Assembly: GCA_028707055.1 (NCBI GenBank)
Contig: JAQTVA010000003.1
Coordinates: 1 to 34,220, forward strand
Reading direction: 5' to 3'
Length of the DNA stretch: 34,220 nt
Source of the DNA: Candidatus Bipolaricaulis sp.
GTDB lineage: Bacteria > Bipolaricaulota > Bipolaricaulia > UBA7950 > UBA9294
The notes under the pieces were generated by a model. That model ran no database searches and was not told where the DNA came from. It saw only the letters and a list, made by a program, of their open reading frames with translations. Positions 1 through 8,025 of the stretch are shown piece after piece. Each line of letters begins with the position of its first letter. Position 1 is the stretch's first letter. A program made the position numbers and the translations under genes.

Positions 1-181
1 CTCGCACGAACAGCTCGAGGTGCTTGTCGACGAGCGATTCAAAGGCGAGGCGCGTGCCGTCCGGCGACAGCGCCGGCTCCCAGTTCGTGAGTGCCGGCTC
101 TCGGCTCCCGAAGTAGGAGCACCCCCCCACGGCGACGAGCGCCGCCAGACCCAGGACTACGATCCCGACTCCCCTCCGCAT
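1..181 (-). CDS. Lipoprotein with TolB/PD40-like beta-propeller start (partial, runs off window)
   Basis: Reverse-strand reading from ATG at 181: MRRGVGIVVLGLAALVAVGGCSYFGSREPALTNWEPALSPDGTRLAFESLVDKHLELFVR; signal peptide with lipobox-like VGGC, then PALSPDGTRLAF typical of PD40/TolB repeats. Open to the window edge. Confidence 0.7.
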   Translation of the reverse strand, partial: MRRGVGIVVLGLAALVAVGGCSYFGSREPALTNWEPALSPDGTRLAFESLVDKHLELFVR

Positions 182-195
182 GGTTCCCGGTCCTC

Positions 196-1254
196 CTATC
201 GCTCCCACCGCACGGCCTCGTTCGCCGGTTCGACGAACAACATGCGGCCGGCCTCGGTCTGCAGCGTGCTCTTCACCGTCGCTTTGATCGTGCGCCCGAT
301 GTGACGGCGCCCGTTCTCCACGACGATCATCGTTCCATCGTCCAGATATCCGACACCCTGGTTGATCTCCGCGCCACGGTCGATGACCTCGACGTCGATC
401 GGCTCTCCCGGAACGAAGCGCGGCTTCACCGCATTCGCCAGCTCGTTGACGTTGAGGATCGAGATTCCTTCGACCTGCGCTACTCGGTTCAGGTTGTAGT
501 CGGTCGTGACGAGCACAGCGTCTTCCTCGCGCGCCAGGCGGATCAGCTTCCGATCGACCTCCTGGACGCCGGGGTAGTCTCGACGCACGACGCGGATGTC
601 GATCGAGCTGTTCTCCATCAAGCTGCGCAGGATTTCCAGGCCCCTGCGCCCCTTGCGGCGCCGGATCGCATCCGAGGAGTCGGCGATGTTCTGCAGCTCC
701 GCGAGGACGAACTCCGGGATGAGGATCTGCCCCTCAAGAAACCCCGTCGAGGCGAGGTCGCCGATGCGTCCGTCGATGATGACGCTGGTGTCGATCACCT
801 TGCTGCGGCCCTCGTGGGTGCCTGGAGAGCCGGACGCGTTCGGGTCGTCCGCCTCCGCGAGCCGCCAGAGGGCGCCCGGGAGCGACAGGCCGACCCCGAT
901 CCCCACCAAAGCGCCGACGGCAAGAAGAAGGCCCTGTGCGACGCGAACGCCAATGGACGACGGAAACAGGAATCCCAGCGCAGCACAGAAGACAGCTCCG
1001 AGGAGCGCGCCTCCGAGGCCGACGACGAGGGCATTCAGGATTCGTACGCCGCGCCCCGCGTGCAACGCCGGGCGACCGATCCGCCTCCAGGCCACGGAGG
1101 CCAGCGCAGCCAGAGCCGCTCCCGCGATCGCTCCGAAGACGGCGCTCGATGCGGAAGACGACCACGCACCGATGGGAGGGAAGATCCGGTAGGAATAGGA
1201 AACCGCTCCTCCGAGGACGAGGAAGACGACGACGAAGACTCCAGAAATGAGCAT
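196..1254 (-). CDS. Membrane-anchored PIN-TRAM domain protein (YacL-like)
   Basis: N-terminal TM helices, PIN motif VIDTSVIIDGRIGDLASTGFLEG...LVTTDYNLNRVAQ, C-terminal TRAM-like GVGYLDDGTMIVVENGRRHIG. Start set at internal ATG 1254 because the ORF-track start (1299) overlaps the inferred -10 box. Confidence 0.85.
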   Translation of the reverse strand: MLISGVFVVVFLVLGGAVSYSYRIFPPIGAWSSSASSAVFGAIAGAALAALASVAWRRIGRPALHAGRGVRILNALVVGLGGALLGAVFCAALGFLFPSSIGVRVAQGLLLAVGALVGIGVGLSLPGALWRLAEADDPNASGSPGTHEGRSKVIDTSVIIDGRIGDLASTGFLEGQILIPEFVLAELQNIADSSDAIRRRKGRRGLEILRSLMENSSIDIRVVRRDYPGVQEVDRKLIRLAREEDAVLVTTDYNLNRVAQVEGISILNVNELANAVKPRFVPGEPIDVEVIDRGAEINQGVGYLDDGTMIVVENGRRHIGRTIKATVKSTLQTEAGRMLFVEPANEAVRWER

Positions 1255-1297
1255 CACGTCACCTCGGGCGGGGTTTCCGAGCCGCCGAACCCGGCCC

Positions 1298-1326
1298 ATT
1301 ATAGTCGTTACTTGAATTCCCTACAA
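1298..1326 (-). promoter_or_regulatory. Promoter for the PIN-TRAM gene
   Basis: Minus strand TTGTAG (1321-1326) - 17 bp - TATAAT (1298-1303). Confidence 0.6.
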
Positions 1327-1340
1327 GGTTTTGCTATGGT
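1312..1340 (+). promoter_or_regulatory. Promoter for prmC-ftsE-ftsX operon
   Basis: TTGAAT (1312-1317) - 17 bp - TATGGT (1335-1340), with extended -10 TGC. Confidence 0.55.
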
Positions 1341-1412
1341 ATCGAGCGGGAGCAGGCGTACAGCACGCAAGGTGGGGGGATCAGACTGGCCGCCGAATGG
1401 ACGATCCGCGAG

Positions 1413-2243
1413 GTGTTGAGTTGGACCCGCGGTTACTTCGAGGGAGCCGGGATCGTCCAGCCGCGCCTCGAAGCGGAGATCCTCCTGGCCCACGCTCTCG
1501 ACGTCGATCGTCTTCACTTGTACCTCTCGCCGGACAAGCCGCTGAGCGTCGAGGAGCGATCGCGATTCCGCACGTTTGTCCAGAGACGCCGAGCGGGAGA
1601 ACCGCTCCAGCACCTCATCGGCGAGGTGACGTTCTTCGGGCTGCGGTTCCGCGTCAGCCGTGACGCCCTGATCCCGCGGCCGGAGACCGAAGAGCTCTTG
1701 GACCGGACGCTGCGACTCGCGGCACGGGATCGAGAGCTCCACTGCCTGGATCTCGGGACCGGGTCGGGGGTCATCGCTGTCTGTCTGGCGCGCTACCTCC
1801 CGCGGGCGGCCGTAACCGCCGTCGATGTCTCCACGGCGGCGCTTGAGCTGGCGCGGGCGAACGCGACGCTCAACGATGTCGCCGACCGGATCGAGTTCAT
1901 CGAGAGCGACTGGTTCGGGAGCGTGCCCGGCCAATTCGACCTCGTGGTGTCGAACCCGCCGTACGTCGCCTCGAGCGCGGTGGACGATCTTGCCGCCGAC
2001 GTGCGCGACTACGAGCCGCGGGTGGCGCTCGACGGGGGAGAGGGCGGAACGCAAGCGATGGGTGCGATTCTGTCGAGCCTTGCGGGCCACCTCTCGCCGG
2101 GCGGGTGCGTGCTCTTCGAGATCGGCGACGGCCAGGGCGACGACGTGTCGCGCCGGATGCACGACGCCGGACTCTGCGAGGTGCGTATCGATCGGGACCT
2201 CTCCGGCAGAGAGCGGTTCGCCTGCGCGCGAGGTCCGTCATGA
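1413..2243 (+). CDS. prmC: Release factor glutamine methyltransferase; true start probably upstream (see findings)
   Basis: LDLGTGSGVIAVCLA SAM motif and SNPPYV catalytic NPPY; RLEAEILLAHAL N-terminal signature. Confidence 0.9.
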   Translation: MLSWTRGYFEGAGIVQPRLEAEILLAHALDVDRLHLYLSPDKPLSVEERSRFRTFVQRRRAGEPLQHLIGEVTFFGLRFRVSRDALIPRPETEELLDRTLRLAARDRELHCLDLGTGSGVIAVCLARYLPRAAVTAVDVSTAALELARANATLNDVADRIEFIESDWFGSVPGQFDLVVSNPPYVASSAVDDLAADVRDYEPRVALDGGEGGTQAMGAILSSLAGHLSPGGCVLFEIGDGQGDDVSRRMHDAGLCEVRIDRDLSGRERFACARGPS

Positions 2244-2893
2244 TCCAGGTTTCGGAACTCCACTACTCTAACGAAGATGGGATCAAGGTGCTAGAGGATG
2301 TCCACCTCCACGTCGACCGTGGGGAGTGGGTGGCTCTCGTGGGTCCGCCGTCCTCGGGCAAGTCGCTCCTCCTTGCGCTCCTGGCGGCCCTCGTTCCGCC
2401 TCAGCGCGGGCAGATCCTCGTTCACGGGCGGAACGTGGCGCGGCTCAGCCGGCAGAAGATCCTTGACCTGCAGCGCAGGATCGGCTTCTACCCTCAGGGG
2501 TTCGCCCCGCTTCCGCGGACCGTGCTCGAAAACCTGCTGTTCAAGCTGAGCCTTCTCGGAAACGATCGCGAGCGGACCCGGGAGAAGGCGTACGTCGCCC
2601 TCGAAGCGGTGGGGATGATCCGCGAGCAGGCGACCGATGCCGACGAATTGTCCCCGGGCGAACGCGTCAAGCTCGGTCTCGCCCTGGCGGTGTGCGGCTC
2701 CCCGCTTCTGCTCCTCCTGGATGACCCGTTCGCGGGGCTCGACTCCGCCGAGCAAGACGAGATCGCCTCCCTCATCGGCCGGTTCCACGACGGGCGAGCG
2801 ACGGTGGTCTTGGCGACGCGAGATCCTCTCCCCCGCGCCGCGGCAGGGATCCGCGCGCTGTACCTGGCGGATGGGACGGTGGTCGCGCGATGA
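2240..2893 (+). CDS. FtsE-like ABC transporter ATPase with altered catalytic motifs
   Basis: MIQVSELHYSN start overlaps the prmC stop (ATGA). Walker A GPPSSGKS, signature LSPGE, Walker B LLLLLDD; followed by an FtsX-like permease. Confidence 0.8.
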   Translation: MIQVSELHYSNEDGIKVLEDVHLHVDRGEWVALVGPPSSGKSLLLALLAALVPPQRGQILVHGRNVARLSRQKILDLQRRIGFYPQGFAPLPRTVLENLLFKLSLLGNDRERTREKAYVALEAVGMIREQATDADELSPGERVKLGLALAVCGSPLLLLLDDPFAGLDSAEQDEIASLIGRFHDGRATVVLATRDPLPRAAAGIRALYLADGTVVAR

Positions 2894-3717
2894 ATCAGTT
2901 CCTGTTTCTCGAGCGCGAGCTGCTCGGCGCCATCCGTGCGCGAAGCGGGGTCCTGTTCTCGCTCGCTCTGCTCTTCCTCCTCCTGTTCCTCGCGACGTTC
3001 GCTTCGTTCTATCTCTTCCCAACGGCCGGGGACGGGCCGGGCGGACTCCTGACGGCGGATCGAGTGATCGCGCGCCTGTCGCCGCGCCTGTCCACGGCGG
3101 CCATCGATGACCTGTTCGCAACCATCCAGGATCGCTCCGATGTGCGGGAGGTCCGCTTCGAGTTCGGTACGGAGAGCGCCCCGCGGGCGTCGGGCGGACG
3201 GTTCCTCATCCGTGCGACATCGGCTGTTGCCGCGCGCGGTCTCGTCGATGGGCTCCGGTCGATGGATGGGGTCGAGGACGTCGAGGTTGGGACGGCGCCG
3301 GTCGGAGCGTCGCACCTCGTCCTGTCGGGGTACGCACGGATCGGCCTGCTGTGCGGATTGGTCGTCAGCGCGTGCGCCTTCCTGCTCCTGGCGTGGCGGG
3401 GATTCCGCGCGCTGCTTCACACGTTCCGTGGCGAGATCCGTCTGATGCGTTTGTCGGGTATCTCCGAGAAGACCCTGTACCCGCCGCTTGTCGTACTCGG
3501 CGTCCTCCTGGGCGCGCTGGCGAGCCTTCTCCTCATCGCCGGGTTGTACCTGTTCCAGGTGATGACGGGTGGGGCGAACCCCGCGCTGCCGCTCGATGCA
3601 ACCCGCTTGCTCGGCGTCGCGTTGCTCTCGTTCCTCCTCGGGTTGCTCATGGGAGGTCTCGCCGGCCTGTTCGGCGCGAGCCACCTCACCGCGCGTCAGT
3701 TCGATCCTCTGCCGTAG
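2890..3717 (+). CDS. FtsX-like permease
   Basis: N-terminal TM, extracytoplasmic domain, then three TM segments; ATGA overlap with the ftsE-like gene. Confidence 0.7.
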   Translation: MNQFLFLERELLGAIRARSGVLFSLALLFLLLFLATFASFYLFPTAGDGPGGLLTADRVIARLSPRLSTAAIDDLFATIQDRSDVREVRFEFGTESAPRASGGRFLIRATSAVAARGLVDGLRSMDGVEDVEVGTAPVGASHLVLSGYARIGLLCGLVVSACAFLLLAWRGFRALLHTFRGEIRLMRLSGISEKTLYPPLVVLGVLLGALASLLLIAGLYLFQVMTGGANPALPLDATRLLGVALLSFLLGLLMGGLAGLFGASHLTARQFDPLP

Positions 3718-3753
3718 TCGGGGAACGCCCGCCGCTCGATCTCCGTGCGGGCC

Positions 3754-4803
3754 CTATGGGGGCGGCGCTGGGGGCGATTCTCTCTTGCGTCCCAGGAAGC
3801 CGACCCCGCGCTGAAGCATGTACCCCACGCCGGCGGCCACGAGCAGCCACTCCGCGAACTTGAAGATGAGCGAGTAGGCGACCACGCCTTCGCTCGTCAC
3901 CTGCGGCGCCACGAGGTGGAAGATTCCGATCAGCCCCGCCTCGCTCGTTCCCAGTCCTCCCGGAGTGATCCAGAGGAAGAACGATAGGAGCACGTTGAGC
4001 GTGAACAGGAGCGAGATCTGCGAGAGCGTGAGCCCGTGTCCCGCCGAGAAGTGGAAGAACACCTGGGGGCGGAGAAACGCGCACACCGTCGCTACGCCCT
4101 GAATCGCCAGGGCAAGCAACGTCGCACGCCAGTGCTTGGTGAATGCCGTGCCCACTTCGTCTTCGGTCTCGGAGACCTTGTTGGCGGCGCGGCCGAGGGG
4201 GTCCTGCCAACGCGGGATCCGACGCCCGAGGAAACGGATGATCCGGCTGATCCACTTGAGGTTGCCGGCGAAGTTGACGAAACCGACCACGATCCAGAAC
4301 GTCACGAAGGCGAGGCTCGCGATGAGAAGACGCTTCTCTTCCATCGGGAGGGCCGGGGACACGATGGCGTAGAAGCTGCCGATCAGGATGAACCCGACCA
4401 TGCTCAATCCTCCGAGGAACCGCTCGACGATGATCGTGGCGAAAACGCGCGTCATCGGGGCGCGCTCCTTGTCGGCGACCAGAAAGGCGCGCACGGGCTC
4501 CCCTCCGAAGTACATCGTCGGCGTGAGGTACGTCATCGAGTACCCGGAGAGCTGAGCGCCGACTCGCCGGAACAAGGGGATGCGGATTCCGTGCGCATGC
4601 AGGATCACGCTCCAGCAGAGGATCCAAGCCAGCATCGGAAGGACGACCATCCCAAGGACGGAGAGCACCCCCATGACGCCGAGCGCTCTCATCTGCTCGA
4701 GGGTCCCCCGCCAGCCCACGAAGTAGAGAACGGCCGAGACGCCACCCAGCCCGACGACGACCGAGCCGGCGAACTGGAGCGTGCTGCGGAGAGGCCGTTT
4801 CAT
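3754..4803 (-). CDS. UPF0104 / lysylphosphatidylglycerol synthase TM-region family membrane protein
   Basis: 349 aa polytopic protein with SYSMTYLTPTMYFGGEPVRAFLV and WITPGGLGTSEAGLIG motifs typical of the family. Confidence 0.8.
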   Translation of the reverse strand: MKRPLRSTLQFAGSVVVGLGGVSAVLYFVGWRGTLEQMRALGVMGVLSVLGMVVLPMLAWILCWSVILHAHGIRIPLFRRVGAQLSGYSMTYLTPTMYFGGEPVRAFLVADKERAPMTRVFATIIVERFLGGLSMVGFILIGSFYAIVSPALPMEEKRLLIASLAFVTFWIVVGFVNFAGNLKWISRIIRFLGRRIPRWQDPLGRAANKVSETEDEVGTAFTKHWRATLLALAIQGVATVCAFLRPQVFFHFSAGHGLTLSQISLLFTLNVLLSFFLWITPGGLGTSEAGLIGIFHLVAPQVTSEGVVAYSLIFKFAEWLLVAAGVGYMLQRGVGFLGRKRESPPAPPP

Positions 4804-4835
4804 GGGCGGAGTCTAGCCTGGATAGCGAGAGGGGA

Positions 4836-5336
4836 TCAAGGCGCCGTCTGCGGCGCCTCGGTCGAACCACGGACGGCGGCAAGGGCTAGACGCAGCGCGG
4901 CCAGAGCGGCTTCGCGTCTCACCACGGCCCGAGTCCCTGAGATCCGTCGCTCCTCGGACACTACCCCGTGGCGAGTGGCCGCCGCCACATAGACGAGCCC
5001 CACCGGCTTGTCGGGCGTTCCTCCACCGGGGCCGGCGATCCCGGTGATCGACACCGCGACGTCGGCGCCCAGCCGGGTGAGGCAGCCGATCGCCATCGCC
5101 TCCGCCGTCGGCCGGCTCACGGCCCCGGCTTCGGCGAAGACCGCCTCCGGGACGCCGAGCAGCTCTCTCTTGACTCGGTTGTGGTAAGCGATGATCCCGC
5201 CGAGGAAGTACGCCGAGCTTCCGGGAGTCGCGGTGATTCTGGCTCCCAGACCCCCTCCCGTGCACGACTCAGCGACCGCGAGCTTCCAGCTTCGCGCGAG
5301 GAGTTCTTTCGCGAGCTCTTCCGCGGGATTTCGCAT
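4836..5336 (-). CDS. CinA C-terminal domain protein (NMN amidohydrolase-like)
   Basis: AVAESCTGGGLGARITATPGSSAYFLGGIIAYHNRVKRELLGV; VSITGIAGPGGGTPDKPVGLVYV. Confidence 0.9.
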   Translation of the reverse strand: MRNPAEELAKELLARSWKLAVAESCTGGGLGARITATPGSSAYFLGGIIAYHNRVKRELLGVPEAVFAEAGAVSRPTAEAMAIGCLTRLGADVAVSITGIAGPGGGTPDKPVGLVYVAAATRHGVVSEERRISGTRAVVRREAALAALRLALAAVRGSTEAPQTAP

Positions 5337-6027
5337 GCTCTTCCTCCCTGGATGAAAGGGATGATACCCGAGGCGATGCGGGGGCGCCGTAGGCACAGCG
5401 GATCTGGAGTGGGCAGGCAGCACAGTCGGGGCGTCGCGGCCGACACATGGTTCGTCCCAAGCGGATCAAGAGGAGGTGGAGGTCCTTCATCAGCGCGGGA
5501 TCCTGCGGGATCCGGTCTTGGGCCTTTCGATGGGGGTTGCCGCCCGCGGTGATCCAGCCGACCCGAGTCAAGACGCGCCGAATGTGCGTGTCCACGGGGA
5601 AGACGGGTCGCCCGAAGGCGAAGAGGAGCACGATGCTCGCGGTCTTCTCCCCCACGCCCGGGGATGCGAGCAGCCAAGCGAACGCGGCGTCGGTGGGCAT
5701 GCGCTCAAGGAACGACAGGTCGAGACGCCCTTCCTGGGCCCGAATCCTCTGCAGCGCAGCGCGGATCGACGCCGCCTTCTGGCACTGGAGCCCGGCGGTG
5801 GAGATCGCGGCCGAGAGGACGTCGATGTCGGCGTCCGCGACCTCGTCGAACGACCGGAAGCGGGCCGTCAGGGACGCGTACGCCCGGTCCCGGTTGATGT
5901 CGGTCGTGTTCTGGGAGAGGATCGTCAGAACGAGCGTGACCAGCGGATCGGCCGCCACGCTCGGCGGAGGACCGAGGGTCTCGCGCAGCCGGCGCAAAAC
6001 CCAGCGAGGGTCTGCATGTCGTACCAT
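5269..6027 (-). CDS. nth: Endonuclease III family DNA glycosylase
   Basis: ILSQNTTD, HhH LLASPGVGEKTASIVL, VDTHIRRV, and [4Fe-4S] C-x6-C-x2-C-x5-C (CRPRRPDCAACPLQIRC). Confidence 0.85.
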   Translation of the reverse strand: MVRHADPRWVLRRLRETLGPPPSVAADPLVTLVLTILSQNTTDINRDRAYASLTARFRSFDEVADADIDVLSAAISTAGLQCQKAASIRAALQRIRAQEGRLDLSFLERMPTDAAFAWLLASPGVGEKTASIVLLFAFGRPVFPVDTHIRRVLTRVGWITAGGNPHRKAQDRIPQDPALMKDLHLLLIRLGRTMCRPRRPDCAACPLQIRCAYGAPASPRVSSLSSREEEHAKSRGRARERTPRAKLEARGR

Positions 6028-6096
6028 GTGGAAGAGGATAGGAAACGCCTTCGTGCTGCACAACCGGGCTCGGCCCGCGGCCGGGAAAGGAGAGCG

Positions 6097-6513
6097 ATGC
6101 TCCAAGCGAGAGAAGGCGAAGACCTCGTCGTTCGGCTCGTCGACGGCGAAGACCTGCTGGCGTGTCTCGGGAACCTGGCGCTCGACTCGGCGGTGATTCT
6201 CGGGGGGATCGGGATGGTGCGCGGGGTGCGCCTGGGATACTGGAACGGCGAGACGTACGAGGAGCACCGCGTCGAGGAGCCGGCGGAGCTCCTCTCGATG
6301 CAGGGGAACTTCGCGACGTCGGCCGAAGGGCGAGTCCTTCACAGCCACCTCTCGATCGCGAAGCGAGACGGGTCCGTCTGTGGCGGCCACGTGCTAGCGG
6401 CAACCGTGTCGAACACCGCCGAGATCGTGATCCGCGAGTACCGTCGGATTCGGCTGGAGCGCCGGCCTCAGCCGTCGGGCGGTATGGGCCTCTACCCGAC
6501 GAGCGCCGGCTAG
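6097..6513 (+). CDS. PPC/DUF296 domain protein
   Basis: MLQAREGEDLVVRLVDGEDLLACL...LHSHLSIAKRDGSVCGGHVL; SD AAAGGAGA upstream. Confidence 0.8.
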   Translation: MLQAREGEDLVVRLVDGEDLLACLGNLALDSAVILGGIGMVRGVRLGYWNGETYEEHRVEEPAELLSMQGNFATSAEGRVLHSHLSIAKRDGSVCGGHVLAATVSNTAEIVIREYRRIRLERRPQPSGGMGLYPTSAG

Positions 6514-6551
6514 GTCGGCGCCGGTCTGCCCGCGGGCGCGACCTCGAGCGG

Positions 6552-7475
6552 CTACTCGAAGCGCAACCCGGGATGCAGCCCGTTCAGGAACTCACGCCCC
6601 GTCGTCCGCGGGCGGCCTTCTCGTTGCACCTCGGCGACCTCGAGGAGTTCGTCGGCGCAGCCGACCAGGAGCTGCCGGGACTCGCGCGGTCCCACCGCAC
6701 CCGGCTCGATCGGACCCACGCTGACCCCGGTTCGCGCCGTCCGCAGGAGCTTGATCCGCTCTCCGCACAGGAGGGTCCACGCGCCCGGCCACGGAGAGGT
6801 TCCGCGAACGAGGTTGTGAACCTCCGCGGCGGTCTGGGTCCAGCCCACGCGGCCGTCGTCCCGAGTCAGCCGGGGGGCGAGCGTCGCGCCTCGCTCGGGC
6901 TGGGGGCGGGGCACGATCGTCCCTCGGTCGAGCCCGTCGAGTGTCTCGAGGATCATCTCCCCCCCCAGGTCGGCCATCCGACACTCGAGTTCCCCGGCGG
7001 TCTCGTCCGCTCCGATGTCGAGCGGACGCTGAAGGAGAATCGGTCCGGTATCCATTCCACGATCGAGCACGAACGTGGTGACGCCGCTTCGCCGCTCGCC
7101 GCGGATGACGGCCCATTGGATCGGCGCGGCGCCGCGGTACGCGGGGAGAAGCGACGCGTGGATATTCACCGCACCGCGCCGGGCCGCACAGAGGACCTCC
7201 GGCTTGAGGAGCTGCCCGTACGCGGCCACGACGAGGACGTCGGCGTCCTCGGCGCGCAGCCTGGACACGATCTCCTCGGTGTTGATCCTCTCCGGCTGGA
7301 GCCAGGGAAGGGAGAGCCGCCGCGCCTCTTCCTTGATCGGTGGGCAGCAGGGCTCGGCATGACGCCCCGCAGGACGGTCCGGCTGGGTGACGACGAGAAC
7401 GACCCGGTGTCGTTCCGCCAGCCGAGACAGCGCCGGGCGTGCGAATTCGCCGGTTCCGAGGAAGATGACGCGCAC
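6552..7475 (-). CDS. fmt: Methionyl-tRNA formyltransferase (GTG start)
   Basis: VRVIFLGTGEFARPAL, NIHASLLPAYRGAAPIQWAVI, MDTGPILLQ. Confidence 0.92.
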   Translation of the reverse strand: MRVIFLGTGEFARPALSRLAERHRVVLVVTQPDRPAGRHAEPCCPPIKEEARRLSLPWLQPERINTEEIVSRLRAEDADVLVVAAYGQLLKPEVLCAARRGAVNIHASLLPAYRGAAPIQWAVIRGERRSGVTTFVLDRGMDTGPILLQRPLDIGADETAGELECRMADLGGEMILETLDGLDRGTIVPRPQPERGATLAPRLTRDDGRVGWTQTAAEVHNLVRGTSPWPGAWTLLCGERIKLLRTARTGVSVGPIEPGAVGPRESRQLLVGCADELLEVAEVQREGRPRTTGREFLNGLHPGLRFE

Positions 7476-7476
7476 G

Positions 7477-7983
7477 TTACTCCTCTTCGTCGTCCTTGTG
7501 GCGTCGATACTGCTGCAGGAGGCTACGTCGGCGGGCGGGGCTGAGATGGTCGAGGAACAGGTTCCCGGCCAGGTGGTCCATCTCGTGCTGGATCGCGCGC
7601 GCGAGCAACCCCTCGCCGCGGATCTCGATTCGCTCTCCATCGAGCGTCGTGCCGGCGACGGTGGCGCATGTCTTCCGCGCCACGGGGGCACTGACTCCCG
7701 GAACGCTCAGGCACCCCTCCGTCGTCTCCTCCGTCTCGCCCTCGCTCGCAAGGAGTTCGGGGTTGATGAGAATGTGGAAGTGCCCGTCGACGTCGAGGGC
7801 GATAATCCGCTTGGAGATTCCAATCTGTGGCGCCGCGATCCCTGCGCCGCCCGCTCGGAGCATCGCCTCGACCAGGGCACGGCAGATCTGGCGGATGTCC
7901 TCGTCGATCGTTTCGACGACCTCCGCCGGCCGCCGCAGGGCGGGATCACCAAGGGTGCGAATGGGGCTCTTCTTTCCTTGCAT
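7477..7983 (-). CDS. def: Peptide deformylase
   Basis: GIAAPQIG, EGCLS and QHEMDHLAG motifs. Alternative ATG at 7998 overlaps the inferred -10 box. Confidence 0.92.
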   Translation of the reverse strand: MQGKKSPIRTLGDPALRRPAEVVETIDEDIRQICRALVEAMLRAGGAGIAAPQIGISKRIIALDVDGHFHILINPELLASEGETEETTEGCLSVPGVSAPVARKTCATVAGTTLDGERIEIRGEGLLARAIQHEMDHLAGNLFLDHLSPARRRSLLQQYRRHKDDEEE

Positions 7984-7996
7984 GGCCGTCACGCGC

Positions 7997-8025
7997 ATTA
8001 TAAAGTAGCGTCCGATATGCCACAA
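7997..8025 (-). promoter_or_regulatory. Promoter for def
   Basis: Minus strand TTGTGG (8020-8025) - 17 bp - TATAAT (7997-8002). Confidence 0.55.

Noticed and set aside
91-1419. Long plus-strand ORF (442 aa) opposite the PIN-TRAM gene
   Set aside because: Antisense shadow ORF in high-GC DNA; Arg/Pro/Asp-rich with no recognisable domain.
3727-3752. GCCCGC...GCGGGC inverted repeat between ftsX-like and UPF0104 genes
   Set aside because: Possible bidirectional terminator, but a 14-nt loop and no T-run make it weak.
4036-4992. 318-aa plus-strand ORF opposite UPF0104
   Set aside because: Shadow ORF with His/Asp/Glu-rich translation and no family resemblance.
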